Positions 49,711-58,562 are shown, numbered from the stretch's first letter. The stretch: 64,000 nucleotides of DNA from Streptomyces sp. NBC_00258 (GCF_036182465.1 NZ_CP108081.1:11036001-11100000); one strand, 5' to 3'. Notes: generated by a model from the sequence alone, not told the origin. Made by a program: numbers and translations.

Positions 49711-51444
49711 ATGAGTGGGGAAGGGCACGGGGGTTCCGAGCCGCAGCTGCCCAAGCTGCGGCTGGACGAGCTGCTCGATGAGTTGCAGGCGCGCATTGAC
49801 GCGGCCCGGGGGACGCAGGATCGGGTGCACAGCCTGTTGGAGGCCGTTCTGTCGGTCGGGCGGGAGCTCGATCTTCCCCATGTGCTCAGGCGCATCGTCG
49901 AGGCCGCCGTGGTGCTGGTGAACGCCGAGTACGGGGCGCTGGGTGTGATCGGCGACGACAGCAGGCTGTCGGAGTTCCTGACCGTGGGCATCGGCGAGGA
50001 ACGGCGCGAGGAGATCGGTGACCTGCCCAGCGGCCACGGCATTCTCGGCGAGCTGATCCGGCACCCGGAGCCGTTGCGGCTGCCGGAGCTCTCGGAGCAC
50101 CCGGCCTCGCACGGGTTCCCGGCCCACCATCCGCCGATGCATTCGTTCCTGGGTGTGCCGATCCGCGTGCGCGAGAAGGTGTTCGGGAATCTCTACCTCA
50201 CCGAGAAGAGGGGGGCTGCTGAGTTCGATGCCGAGGACGAGTCGGTGCTCTCCACCCTCGCCGTGGCGGCCGGGGTGGCCATCGAGAACGCGCGGCTGTA
50301 CGAGGAGACGCGGCTGAGTGAGCGCTGGATGCGGGCGAGCGGAGAGGTCACGAGCGCGCTGCTGTCGGGCACGTCCGGCGCCGAGGTGCTGGAGCTGATC
50401 GTCGAACAGGCCAGGGAGATCGCCTCGGCGGACGTGGGGATGATCGCGGAGTACATGATCGGGGCGGAGGAACTGAGGCCGGTGCTCGCGGTCGGGGTGG
50501 ACGCGGAGCAGCGCAGCGGGCTGGTCCTCTCCGCGCAGGACGGATTCGTCGCGGCCGCACTCACCACGGCGGGGCCGGTGGTCAGCGCCGATATCGAGCG
50601 GGATGCGCGCACCGGCGAGGGGGAGGCGCAGTGGGCCGGGCTCGGCCCGGTGGTCGCGGTGCCGCTCGGCGCAGGCGGCAAGGCCCGCGGAGTGCTCCTG
50701 CTGGGGCGTCTGGCGGGCCGAACGCCCTTTTCCGACGCCGACGGCGGGCCTCTGCTCGGGTTCGCGGGTCAGGCGGCGCTGGCGCTGGAGCTCGACGAGC
50801 GCCGCCGGGACGCGGAACAGCTCACGCTGCTGCAGGACCGGGACCGGATCGCGCGCGATCTGCACGATCTGGCGATCCAGCGCCTCTTCGCGGCCGGCAT
50901 GACCCTGCAGAGCGCACAGCGCTTCGTGGACCATCCCGAGGCCGTGGAGCGGCTGTCGCGCACTGTCGACGATCTCGACGACACCATCAAGATCATTCGG
51001 TCGACCATCTTCGGTCTGCGCGCCCATGGCGGCGGGGCCAAGGAGGGCGGCGGTCTTCGTGGCCGGGTGTCCGAGGCGGTGAAGGTCTCCGCCACCTCGT
51101 TCGGGTTCGCTCCCGCGCTGCGGGTGGAGGGTCTCGTCGACACGGACGTCCCCGGCGAGGTGGCCGACCACGCTGTCGCGGTCCTCGGCGAGGCGCTCAG
51201 CAACGCGGTCCGGCACTCGGGGGCGCACTCCGTGGACGTCCATCTGCAGTGCGCCAGGGGCGAGTTGGCGCTGACGGTGACGGACGACGGGTGCGGAGTG
51301 CCCGACGGGGTGGCGCGCAGCGGACTCAAGAACCTGGAGGACCGGGCTCGCGCGCTCGGTGGAACACTCACGCTCGGCGAACGGCCGCAGGGCGGCGGTA
51401 CACGTCTGGTGTGGCGTGTACCGACAGGCTCAGCGCGGGACTGA
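49711..51444 (+). CDS. DosS/DevS-like GAF sensor histidine kinase (OsdK-type)
   Basis: 577 residues from ATG 49711 (GGAGGAAGCG upstream). GAF-A (about 45-200) contains HPASHGFPAHHPPMHSFLG; by recalled alignment with mycobacterial DosS its second His of the HH pair (H140) matches the proximal heme ligand, so heme-based sensing of O2, NO or CO is likely. GAF-B spans about 215-370. The H-box DRDRIARDLHDLAIQRLF places the phospho-His at H385, and the ATPase has LGEALSNAVRHSGAHSV and VTDDGCGVPD. No TM segments. The likely partner is the regulator at 52559-53260, separated by one gene on the other strand. Confidence 0.93.
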   Translation: MSGEGHGGSEPQLPKLRLDELLDELQARIDAARGTQDRVHSLLEAVLSVGRELDLPHVLRRIVEAAVVLVNAEYGALGVIGDDSRLSEFLTVGIGEERREEIGDLPSGHGILGELIRHPEPLRLPELSEHPASHGFPAHHPPMHSFLGVPIRVREKVFGNLYLTEKRGAAEFDAEDESVLSTLAVAAGVAIENARLYEETRLSERWMRASGEVTSALLSGTSGAEVLELIVEQAREIASADVGMIAEYMIGAEELRPVLAVGVDAEQRSGLVLSAQDGFVAAALTTAGPVVSADIERDARTGEGEAQWAGLGPVVAVPLGAGGKARGVLLLGRLAGRTPFSDADGGPLLGFAGQAALALELDERRRDAEQLTLLQDRDRIARDLHDLAIQRLFAAGMTLQSAQRFVDHPEAVERLSRTVDDLDDTIKIIRSTIFGLRAHGGGAKEGGGLRGRVSEAVKVSATSFGFAPALRVEGLVDTDVPGEVADHAVAVLGEALSNAVRHSGAHSVDVHLQCARGELALTVTDDGCGVPDGVARSGLKNLEDRARALGGTLTLGERPQGGGTRLVWRVPTGSARD

Positions 51445-52425
51445 CCACGCTCTTTCGGCCGGCGTCCCGGACACTCCGCGACGCGGCGAGGAAGGCCCCT
51501 GCGGGCCGTACCCCAGGCGGATCACCATCTGTGCGTGATCGCGCCGGTCGCTCGGCCACGGCACGAGTTGTTCGCGCAGATCGGGCCACTCCAGCGCTTG
51601 GTGCAGCAGCGATGCCCGTAGGCCACGAGCGGTGGCCGTCAGCAGCACGCGTTCCAGGGCCTGCCCGGCGCGTAGCCAGTCGGCCCGGCGGTCGTGCGCG
51701 GTGGACAGTACGGCGATCGACGGCCGCTTCTCAAAAGGGCGGGAGGCCGGCACGGCCGGGTGCCGGTGGGCGCCGAAGTCCCGCATCGGGACCTGTCCCC
51801 GGGAATCCTGCGGGCCCAGTGCCTCCGGCGGTACTCCCAGGTTCGCTTGATTCGGATCGCGCACCCATAGGCGGCTCTCCCCGGCCCGGTCGGCGTCGGC
51901 CGTGTTGCGGCGCTCCGCTTCCGCGGTCAGCCGCAGCAGGCGGTCGGTCTCGCGCGGCGCGGGACGGCTCAGCAGTGCGCCTTCACTGTGCGCGGCCTCG
52001 GCGAGTTCGGTGAGGACGGCAGCGGGCAACGGCCGCTCGGAGAAGGGGAAGCGGCTGCTGTGCCGGCGCCACACCGCGTCGTACAGGCGCGGCGAAGAGG
52101 CGCTTCTGGCGGTGCCGCCCAGGCGTACGGCGGCGAGCAGATCCGGCTCGTCGGGCCGGGGCAGCAGGAGGGTCACCGGTTCCCAGCCGAAGTGCGCAAC
52201 CGCCACCCGCAGGTTGAGCAGTGCGCACCCGACGGAGAGGTGGAGGGCACGCCCGGTCGGGTCGATGTGGCGCAGGCCATGGTCCGGGGCGGCGCGGATC
52301 TCCAGGGTGACGGTCTCGGGGTCGAGGCGGAAGCGCCAGGGCTGGGTGTTGTGGATCGAGGGGGCGGCCACGGCCGCGGATATGAGCTTCTCCAGGGTTG
52401 GGGCGTCGAGTGTCGCTGACTGCAT
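51430..52425 (-). CDS. Acg-type nitroreductase family protein
   Basis: 331 residues; ATG 52425 has GGAGGAG 6 bp upstream. LEKLISAAVAAPSIHNTQPW is the diagnostic opening of the Acg/Rv2032 group, members of which belong to the mycobacterial DosR regulon. Two pseudo-symmetric nitroreductase-like halves; FMN phosphate-binding Arg residues are sparse, and in studied Acg proteins the FMN site is covered by a lid, so it may store or sequester flavin rather than reduce nitro compounds. Paired OsdR-like boxes at 52515 and 52535 lie upstream. Ends overlapping the kinase stop by 15 bp. Confidence 0.88.
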   Translation of the reverse strand: MQSATLDAPTLEKLISAAVAAPSIHNTQPWRFRLDPETVTLEIRAAPDHGLRHIDPTGRALHLSVGCALLNLRVAVAHFGWEPVTLLLPRPDEPDLLAAVRLGGTARSASSPRLYDAVWRRHSSRFPFSERPLPAAVLTELAEAAHSEGALLSRPAPRETDRLLRLTAEAERRNTADADRAGESRLWVRDPNQANLGVPPEALGPQDSRGQVPMRDFGAHRHPAVPASRPFEKRPSIAVLSTAHDRRADWLRAGQALERVLLTATARGLRASLLHQALEWPDLREQLVPWPSDRRDHAQMVIRLGYGPQGPSSPRRGVSGTPAERAWSVPR

Positions 52426-52514
52426 CGCAGACTCCTCCCCGCCCTGGGCCGAGTGACAGGCCGGGCTCATCGATGACCGCTCCCGGCGTGCGGTCACCGG
52501 GTGTCGCGGCAGCA

Positions 52515-52550
52515 GGGGCCGTACGGCTCTGTCCGGTGCCGGACGGCCCG
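52515..52550. promoter_or_regulatory. Pair of OsdR/DosR-like boxes upstream of the nitroreductase
   Basis: Box 1 GGGGCC-GTAC-GGCTCT (52515-52530) and box 2 GGTGCC-GGAC-GGCCCG (52535-52550), centres exactly 20 bp apart, 90-125 bp before the nitroreductase start. Confidence 0.55.
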
Positions 52551-52558
52551 GATGCGCT

Positions 52559-53260
52559 TCACTTCGTGGGGCGGTCTCCGGATTCGGGTTGTTCGAGGTG
52601 GGAGGCGAGGACTGCGGCCTGTACTCGGCGCTGGACGCCCAGTTTGGCCAGCAGGCGGGAGATGTGGTTCTTGACGGTCTTCTCGGAGAGGTAGAGCTTC
52701 TTGCCGATCTCGCGGTTGGTGAGTCCGTCTCCGATGAGGGCGAGGATGTCGCGTTCGCGTGGGGACAGGCTTGCCAGTTCGGGGGCGACGGCCGGGGTTC
52801 CGGCGGGGTCCGCACGGAGCGAGGCCATCAGCCGGGCCGTGGTCGCGGGGTCGAGCATGGACTGGCCGGAGGCAACGGTGCGTACCGCCGAGACGAGGTC
52901 GGAGCCCTTGATCTGCTTGAGCACGTAACCGGAGGCACCGGCCATGATGGCGTCGAGCAGGGCCTCCTCGTCGTCGAACGAGGTCAGCATGAGAACGGCC
53001 AGCTCCGGCATCTGGCTGCGCAGTTCACGGCAGACGGTGATCCCGTCGCCGTCGGGCAGGCGTACGTCGAGGACGGCGACGTCGGGGCGCAGGGCCGGGC
53101 CGCGGACGAGTGCGTGCTCGACGTTCTCGGCGTCGCCGACCACCGAGATGTCCGGCTCGGAGTCCAGGAGGTCGGACAGGCCGCGTCGTACGACCTCGTG
53201 GTCGTCCAGCAGGAAGACACGGATCGGGTTCTGCTCAGTGAAGGTGCGTGCCTCGGTCAT
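52559..53260 (-). CDS. DosR/DevR-like LuxR response regulator (OsdR-type)
   Basis: 233 residues. Receiver: IRVFLLDDHEVVRRGLSDLL, phospho-acceptor D65 in VAVLDVRLPDGDG, MLTSFDDEEALLDAI, and YVLKQIKGSDLVSAV. The output domain is strikingly DosR-like: LSPRERDILALIGDGLTNRE, then IGKKLYLSEKTVKNHISRLL, ending AKLGVQRR. It probably receives phosphate from the sensor at 49711 and controls the whole island from 49 to 62 kb. One box of the putative operator lies in its own upstream region (53342-53357), consistent with autoregulation. Confidence 0.93.
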   Translation of the reverse strand: MTEARTFTEQNPIRVFLLDDHEVVRRGLSDLLDSEPDISVVGDAENVEHALVRGPALRPDVAVLDVRLPDGDGITVCRELRSQMPELAVLMLTSFDDEEALLDAIMAGASGYVLKQIKGSDLVSAVRTVASGQSMLDPATTARLMASLRADPAGTPAVAPELASLSPRERDILALIGDGLTNREIGKKLYLSEKTVKNHISRLLAKLGVQRRVQAAVLASHLEQPESGDRPTK

Positions 53261-53341
53261 GACGACCCCTCGTTCCCCGGCTACTGACGGACTGCGGACT
53301 GTCCGTGACGACGATCGTCACTCGCCGGGACCTGATGCACT

Positions 53342-53357
53342 AGGGCCGACCGGCCCC
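53342..53357. promoter_or_regulatory. OsdR/DosR-like box in the regulator's own upstream region
   Basis: AGGGCC-GACC-GGCCCC, 82-97 bp before the regulator start. A second full box at 20 bp is not seen; only a half site GGGAC at 53327. Confidence 0.6.
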
Positions 53358-53436
53358 ACTCCGATCCACAATGCACCCTGTCCGGCGCATTCGCCCCGGA
53401 CCAGGCCCGTCCCTGAGGCGACCGCTCAGGGTGCGG

Positions 53437-53901
53437 TCACAGGCGGCTGCCGCTGCCGTACGGGGCGTAGAGGTCCAGCAGCCGGGTGCGGGCCGAGCGC
53501 AGGCGGTGGGCGAGGATGTCACCCACCCACTGGGTGACCGTGTGACCCAGGGCGGGGTCGTCCTGGCACATCGCCCGTACGGCCGTGGCATCGAACTCGT
53601 AGGCGCGGACCGGGCTCGTCGTCTCGGCGCCCAGATGCCAGGAGTGCGGTGCGAACAGCCAGGACCAGCCGACGAGTTCGTTGTGGCCGAGGGTTTCGAT
53701 GACCGCTGCCTGGCGGCCGGGTACGTGCATGTCGAGCTGAACCGTGCCGGTGCGGATGATCCAGAACCGGTCGGCGCGACGACCCTCCTCGAAGAGGCGG
53801 ATTCCCTGTGGGAACGACACCTCCCGGGCTATGTGCATCAGTCGCTGCCGGTGCTCGGCGGGCAGCGCCCGCAGCATGCTGGACGTGGGCGAAGCGTTCA
53901 T
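53437..53901 (-). CDS. Cyclic-nucleotide-binding-domain protein without HTH
   Basis: 154 residues; ATG 53901 with GGAGG 6 bp upstream. The Crp-type beta-roll is clear (LFEEGRRADRFWIIRTGTVQ, AVIETLGHNELVGWSWLF, VRAYEFDATAVRAMC) with a C-terminal helix (LGHTVTQWVGDILAHRLRSA). The protein ends where Crp/Fnr proteins have their winged helix. The phosphate-binding cassette is unusual: ELVGWSWLFAPHSWHLGAET lacks the Arg that contacts the cyclic phosphate. It may bind another ligand or act by protein contact. It is divergent from the first universal stress protein, with two boxes between. Confidence 0.85.
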   Translation of the reverse strand: MNASPTSSMLRALPAEHRQRLMHIAREVSFPQGIRLFEEGRRADRFWIIRTGTVQLDMHVPGRQAAVIETLGHNELVGWSWLFAPHSWHLGAETTSPVRAYEFDATAVRAMCQDDPALGHTVTQWVGDILAHRLRSARTRLLDLYAPYGSGSRL

Positions 53902-53970
53902 GACCGGCCTCCAGGACGGACGTTCGGACCTACGACTTCCAGCGTGTGCCCGTGCTTGGGTTCGAACCAT

Positions 53971-54007
53971 GGGCCATCCGGCCCCAGGGAGGGGCCTGTG
54001 CGGCCCC
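53971..54007. promoter_or_regulatory. Pair of OsdR/DosR-like boxes, CNB protein / USP divergent promoter
   Basis: Box 1 GGGCC-ATCC-GGCCC (53971-53984) and box 2 GGGGCC-TGTGC-GGCCCC (53991-54007, 5-nt spacer), centres about 21.5 bp apart, midway between starts at 53901 and 54079. Confidence 0.65.
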
Positions 54008-54078
54008 TGCTCACGCGGGTGTTCCTGTACGAGGCTCTGTACGAGAACGGGCAGGAACGGACACAGGAGGTGCCCACC

Positions 54079-54987
54079 ATGGTTCGGCACATCACCACGG
54101 GAATCGACGGATCCGCCGAGAGCCTCGCCGCCGCGCACTGGGCGGCCCGTGAGGCCCTGCGTCGCGGCGTCTCGCTGAACCTCGTGCACGCCTGGACGTG
54201 GCACCCACGCCCAGCCCCCTCCGTCCCCGCGGACAGGACCGAGCGCGACTGGGCCGAACAGACCCTGGACCGGGCGGCGGGCAGCATCCGTGCCGCGCAC
54301 CCCGGGCTGCGGGTCGTCGAGCGACTGGTGGCCGACTCCGCGGTGGCCGCCCTTCTCTCGGCGGCCGAGGACGAGGAGCTGCTGGTGCTCGGGTCCCGTG
54401 GTCTCAGTGGCGTCGCGGGATTCATGGTCGGCTCCGTGTCCCAGCGGGTCGTCGCCAGGTCCTCCCGCCCCCTGGTGCTCGTACGTGCGGGCGAGAGTGC
54501 CGCCGACGAACACTTCATCACCCTGGACGGCGTCTCGCCCGAGGAGATCCCCGAGACCCCGTATCGCGATGTCGTCCTCGGCCTGGACGTCCGGCGCCCC
54601 GGTGACGAGCTGATCGAGTTCGCCTTCGAGTCCGCACGGCGCTGCGGCGCCACGCTGCACGTGATCCACGCCTTCGGTATGCCGCGGGTCGAGCCGGCCG
54701 ACGGACCGTGGGCCCCGGTGACCGGGCCGGAGCTGATCGCGGCAGAGGAACACGCCATGGCCGCGGCCCTGCGCCCGTGGTGCGAGAAGTTCCCAGAGAT
54801 CTCCGTGGTCGAGACCGTCTCCGAGGGCCGGCCCGCCACCGCGCTGGTGCGGGCGTCGTCCGGAGCCTCCCTCGTAGTCGTGGGGCGCCGGACCAGGGAC
54901 AGCCACCTCGGCACGCACATCGGCGCCGTCACGCACGCGGTGCTGCACCACGTCGGCTGCCCCGTCGCCGTCGTCCCGCACGGCTGA
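54079..54987 (+). CDS. Tandem universal stress protein 1
   Basis: 302 residues, ATG 54079 with AGGAGG upstream. Two Usp domains: domain 1 (about 1-140) starts ITTGIDGSAESLAAAHWAAR and contains LGSRGLSGVAGFMVGSVSQR, the G-2x-G-9x-G-S ATP loop; domain 2 (about 160-302) has VVLGLDVRRPGDELIEFAF and VVGRRTRDSHLGTHIGAVTH. ATP-binding tandem Usps are the most numerous DosR-regulated genes in mycobacteria, where Rv2623 restrains growth. First of four in this island. Confidence 0.93.
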   Translation: MVRHITTGIDGSAESLAAAHWAAREALRRGVSLNLVHAWTWHPRPAPSVPADRTERDWAEQTLDRAAGSIRAAHPGLRVVERLVADSAVAALLSAAEDEELLVLGSRGLSGVAGFMVGSVSQRVVARSSRPLVLVRAGESAADEHFITLDGVSPEEIPETPYRDVVLGLDVRRPGDELIEFAFESARRCGATLHVIHAFGMPRVEPADGPWAPVTGPELIAAEEHAMAAALRPWCEKFPEISVVETVSEGRPATALVRASSGASLVVVGRRTRDSHLGTHIGAVTHAVLHHVGCPVAVVPHG

Positions 54988-55009
54988 ACCGGCGCCGTGA
55001 CGGTGCTCC

Positions 55010-55025
55010 GGGCACCAACGGCCCC
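55010..55025. promoter_or_regulatory. Weak OsdR-like box before USP 2
   Basis: GGGCAC-CAAC-GGCCCC, 15-30 bp before the ATG at 55041; the left half deviates and the position would overlap the ribosome binding region. Confidence 0.3.
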
Positions 55026-55040
55026 AGGGAGGGAACAGTC

Positions 55041-55868
55041 ATGACCACACGTCACGTCGTCGTCGGTGTGGACGGCTCCGTCATCGCCGTAAGAGCACTG
55101 GACCTGGCCGCCGACGAGGCAGCGCTGCGCGCCGCCACTCTGGAGATCGTGTATGCCGTGCCCGACCGCGACGAAGCCGGCCCCGTACTGGCGTCCGCCG
55201 CCTCGCGGGTGGGTCACCGCCACCCGGGCCTGCCAGTCATGACCGTCCCTGCCGAGGGACACTCGGCGGCCGTTCTGGCGGAACGCGGCCGCAACGCCGC
55301 GCTGACGGTCGTCGGCTGCCGGAGTCTCGGCGGGTTCGCGAGCACGGTGTTCGGCTCGGTGAGCCGGCGCCTGGCCGCGCACGCGCCCGGCCCGCTGCTG
55401 GTCGTACGAGGCGACTCGCCGCCGCACCTGCACAACGAGGTACTGCTCGTCCTCGACGACGAGGACGACGCGGACACGGCGGCGCTCGCGTTTCAGGAAG
55501 TGGAACTCCGTGGGGCTTCACTGCGCGTCTTCCGGTCCTCGGCGGATCGGCACCCGGTCCCGGTAGCGGTGCCGCGCCGACGGAGCGAGTGGACCGCGTC
55601 GTACCTGCCGGCCGGTGACGCGCCGGCGGAGGTCGGCGAGCGGCATCCTCTCGTCCGCGTGGCGAGCCGAGACGCTGCCGCCGCCTCCACGCAGACGCTG
55701 CTGGAGGCCACACGTACGGCGGACCTCGCCGTGACCGCCCGCCGGTGCAAGCAGAGCGGGCACGGCCGCCATCTCGGTTCCCTGGCACGTACGTTGCTGC
55801 ATCGGGCCCACTGCCCGGTGCTGCTCGTACCTGCCGGGCAGGACGGCGCAGCGTCCCCGGCCTCGTGA
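55041..55868 (+). CDS. Tandem universal stress protein 2, degenerate second domain
   Basis: 275 residues with GGGAGGG upstream. Domain 1 is complete (VVVGVDGSVIAVRALDLAAD, VVGCRSLGGFASTVFGSVSR). Domain 2 is shorter and poorly conserved: VLLVLDDEDDADTAALAFQE opens without a GxDxS motif, and the ATP loop reads RCKQSGHGRHLGSLARTLLH, lacking the first glycine. Domain 2 probably does not bind ATP. It follows USP 1 by 53 bp, likely the same transcript. Confidence 0.88.
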   Translation: MTTRHVVVGVDGSVIAVRALDLAADEAALRAATLEIVYAVPDRDEAGPVLASAASRVGHRHPGLPVMTVPAEGHSAAVLAERGRNAALTVVGCRSLGGFASTVFGSVSRRLAAHAPGPLLVVRGDSPPHLHNEVLLVLDDEDDADTAALAFQEVELRGASLRVFRSSADRHPVPVAVPRRRSEWTASYLPAGDAPAEVGERHPLVRVASRDAAAASTQTLLEATRTADLAVTARRCKQSGHGRHLGSLARTLLHRAHCPVLLVPAGQDGAASPAS

Positions 55869-55920
55869 AAGAACTCCGCCGCGCCGTGTGCCGGGAGCAC
55901 GGGCTGTAGGCCCTGTCGTT

Positions 55921-57684
55921 CTACTGAGTGTCGTCCCGGGCGTGACTCCACTCCCGGTACGCCGCGACGGCGGTGGGCAGCGTCGGGAAGACCAGGTCGG
56001 CGCCGACCGACTTCGTCAGGCCGTACGCGTCCAGGTCGTCCATCAGGTCCTGCTTGACGCGGGCGAGGGCGAACACGATGCCGCGCCGGGTCAGTTCGAG
56101 GCGCAGCGCGTCGACGGCGTCCAGGGCGGTGATGTCGACCTCGACGTTGGCCTCGGTGTTGAGGACGAACCAGCGGACCGCGTCCTCCTGTCCGTCGACG
56201 GCGGCCAGGGCCCGGCGCCGGAAGTCCTCGGCGTTGGCGAAGAACAGGGGCGAGTCGTAGCGGTAGACCAGCAGGCCGGGGATGGTGTGGGCCTGGGGGT
56301 AGTCGTCGATGTCGTGCATGCCGGCCACACCCGGGACCACTCCTTGGACGGCATCGTGCGGACGGGCGACGCGGACCAGCAGCTCCGCGACCGACAGGCC
56401 GACGGCGACGATCACGCCGTAGAGGATGTCCAGGGTCAGTACCCCGGCCAGGCAGCCGAGGGCCAGCAGCAGTTCCCGGCGGCGGAAGGACGCCAGCCGG
56501 CGGAAGCCCGCCAGGTCGATCATGCGGACGGCGGCGTACACGACGAGCGCGCCCAGTACGGCCGAGGGCGTGCGGGTCAGCAGCGGGCTGAGGAAGAGCA
56601 GCACCGCGAGGACCGCCGCACCGGCGACCAGCGCGTACGCCTGGCTGCGGGCGCCCGCCGAGGCGGCGAGCGCGGTCCGGCTGGCGCTGCTGCTCACCGG
56701 GAATCCGTGCAGCGCGCTCGCACCCAGGTTGGCCGCACCTAGGGCCAGGAACTCCTGGTTGGGGTCGAGGCCGGGGCCCTTGTCGTCGGAGGAGTCGACG
56801 GTGAAGGCACGCGCGGTGAGGATGAAGTCCGTGTAGCCCACTAGGAGGACCCCGAGGGCGGGGAGGACCAGGTGCGCCAGTTCGGTCAGGTCGGGCACGG
56901 CGAGGCCGGGCAGCCCCGACGGGACCTCGCCGATCACCTTGATGCCGTACCGGTCGTCGAGGTCGAACACGGCCACGGCCGCCGTCCCGAGCACCACGGC
57001 CAGCAGCGGGCCGGGGACCATCCGGAGGAACCGCGCCACCGCGAAGAGAAACGTGAGCGTGACGGCGCCGAACAGCAGCGTCGCCCCATGGACCTGCGTC
57101 AGGTGCCGTACGAAGGACCAGAGTTGGGCGAAGAAGGCCGAGCCCGTTGTGTCCACGCCGGTGAGCTTGGGCAGCTGGTCCACGATCATGATCAGTGCCA
57201 CGCCCGCGAGGTAGCCGATCAGGACGGGCCGGGAGAGCAGGTCCGCCAGGAACCCCAGCCGCACCGCCCACGCCACCAGGCACAGCAGGCCCACCGTGAG
57301 TGCGAGGGCGGCCGCCAGCGCGGCGTAACGGTCCGGGTCTCCGGCGGCCAGCGGGGCGACCACGGTTGCCGTCATCAGCGCGGTCGTCGACTCGGGGCCG
57401 ACCGACAGCAGGCGTGAGGAGCCGAACACGGCGTACAGCGCGAGTGCGGGCAGGATCGCCCACAGTCCGGCGACCGGCGGCAGGCCCGCCACGCCCGCGT
57501 ACGCCATCACCTGCGGGACGAGGTACGCGGCCACGGTCACCCCGGCCAGCAGGTCGCCCTTCAGCCACGAGCGCCGGTAGCCGAGGAGTGTGCCGAGTCC
57601 GGGCGTGAGACGGCCGAGGAGCGTGCCGAGCCCCGGTGCCGGACGCTCCCGCCCCGGAACGTGCCCACCCGTGCTCCTTGCCAT
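55921..57684 (-). CDS. SulP-family anion transporter with STAS domain
   Basis: 587 residues from ATG 57684 (GAAGGAG 4 bp upstream). A repeated N-terminal GLGTLLG precedes about 11-12 TM helices starting LKGDLLAGVTVAAYLVPQVM (the SulP signature), with DPNQEFLALGAANLGASALH and SSSASRTALAASAGARSQAY. The C-terminal STAS domain (about 455-580) has IPGLLVYRYDSPLFFANAED. Family members move sulfate, bicarbonate or other anions. The gene diverges from DoxX across a region with one OsdR-like box, so it probably belongs to the hypoxia regulon. Confidence 0.92.
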   Translation of the reverse strand: MARSTGGHVPGRERPAPGLGTLLGRLTPGLGTLLGYRRSWLKGDLLAGVTVAAYLVPQVMAYAGVAGLPPVAGLWAILPALALYAVFGSSRLLSVGPESTTALMTATVVAPLAAGDPDRYAALAAALALTVGLLCLVAWAVRLGFLADLLSRPVLIGYLAGVALIMIVDQLPKLTGVDTTGSAFFAQLWSFVRHLTQVHGATLLFGAVTLTFLFAVARFLRMVPGPLLAVVLGTAAVAVFDLDDRYGIKVIGEVPSGLPGLAVPDLTELAHLVLPALGVLLVGYTDFILTARAFTVDSSDDKGPGLDPNQEFLALGAANLGASALHGFPVSSSASRTALAASAGARSQAYALVAGAAVLAVLLFLSPLLTRTPSAVLGALVVYAAVRMIDLAGFRRLASFRRRELLLALGCLAGVLTLDILYGVIVAVGLSVAELLVRVARPHDAVQGVVPGVAGMHDIDDYPQAHTIPGLLVYRYDSPLFFANAEDFRRRALAAVDGQEDAVRWFVLNTEANVEVDITALDAVDALRLELTRRGIVFALARVKQDLMDDLDAYGLTKSVGADLVFPTLPTAVAAYREWSHARDDTQ

Positions 57685-57810
57685 GAGTCTCCTTCTGCCG
57701 CGTGACCTCAGGATCCACCGAGGCGCGGACGGCCGCGAGGCGCGGACCCGGCCGAAGGAACCTACAGGCAGTGCGGTCCCCTTACCGGCAGCCCAACCGG
57801 CCCTGCGGAA

Positions 57811-57826
57811 AGGGCCGTTCGGCCCC
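57811..57826. promoter_or_regulatory. OsdR/DosR-like box, SulP / DoxX divergent promoter
   Basis: AGGGCC-GTTC-GGCCCC, 107-122 bp before the DoxX start and 127-142 bp before the SulP start. A lone half site GGCCCT lies 22 bp to the left (57799). Confidence 0.6.
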
Positions 57827-57932
57827 GTTGTCGCGGACCTTCGGCATCCGGTGACGCCCGCCCGGTGCGACCAGAGTGATTGGTGTCGGACAACGACCGG
57901 ACCATCCCCGAATCCCCGAAGGGACCATCACC

Positions 57933-58562
57933 ATGGCCGTGCACGAGCATCCTCGCCGGAGCCCGGGGTTCCACCTGCCGTCGTTCCGCGGGAACGGGAC
58001 CGCCGACACCTCCGAGTCCGCCGTGTCGGCTCGTACCGACACGCACACGGCGCGGGCCTACGCCTTCGCGTCCCTGCGCCTGCTGACCGGGTTCGTCTTC
58101 CTGTGGGCGTTCCTCGACAAGACCTTCGGCTTCGGCTACGCCACCCCGTCCGGCAAGGGCTGGATCGACGGTGGCTCGCCGACCAAGGGCTTCCTCAGCG
58201 GCGTCGCCGCCGGGCCGCTGGAGTCCACGTTCCATTCCTGGGCCGGTGCCCCATGGGCGAACTGGCTGTTCATGGCCGGCCTGCTCGGCGTCGGACTGGC
58301 CCTGGTCGGCGGATTCGCGCTGCGGCTCGCGGCCGTAGCGGGCACCGCGATGATGGCGCTGATGTGGATCGCCGAGTGGCCGCCCGCCAAGCAGCTCTCC
58401 GACGGGTCGCCGAGCATGTCCACGAACCCGTTCGTCGACTACCACCTCGTCTACGCCGTCGCCCTGATCGCCCTCGCCCTGGCCTCCGCCGGCGACACCT
58501 GGGGCATCGGAAAGCTCTGGGCCAGGCTGCCGTTCGTCCGCAGCAACGGCTGGCTGCGCTGA
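57933..58562 (+). CDS. DoxX-like membrane protein
   Basis: 209 residues from ATG 57933 (GAAGGG upstream). A 50-residue Ser/Thr/His-rich cytosolic N-terminus precedes four TMs (AFASLRLLTGFVFLWAFLDK, WLFMAGLLGVGLALVGGFAL, AVAGTAMMALMWIAEWPPAK, HLVYAVALIALALASAGDTW). FLWAFLDKTFGFGY and the loop FLSGVAAGPLES are DoxX/TQO-small-subunit-like features. Some DoxX proteins join quinone-linked or thiol redox complexes; that role here is inferred. A hairpin at 58574-58601 follows. Confidence 0.8.
   Translation: MAVHEHPRRSPGFHLPSFRGNGTADTSESAVSARTDTHTARAYAFASLRLLTGFVFLWAFLDKTFGFGYATPSGKGWIDGGSPTKGFLSGVAAGPLESTFHSWAGAPWANWLFMAGLLGVGLALVGGFALRLAAVAGTAMMALMWIAEWPPAKQLSDGSPSMSTNPFVDYHLVYAVALIALALASAGDTWGIGKLWARLPFVRSNGWLR

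Noticed and set aside
49482..49781. Small overlapping frames before the DosS-like kinase
   Set aside because: No ribosome binding site, no family resemblance, Arg-rich composition typical of shadows.
55493..57718. 741-codon frame overlapping the SulP gene on the same strand
   Set aside because: Arg/Gly/Pro-rich alternative frame; the SulP frame has TM helices and a STAS domain.
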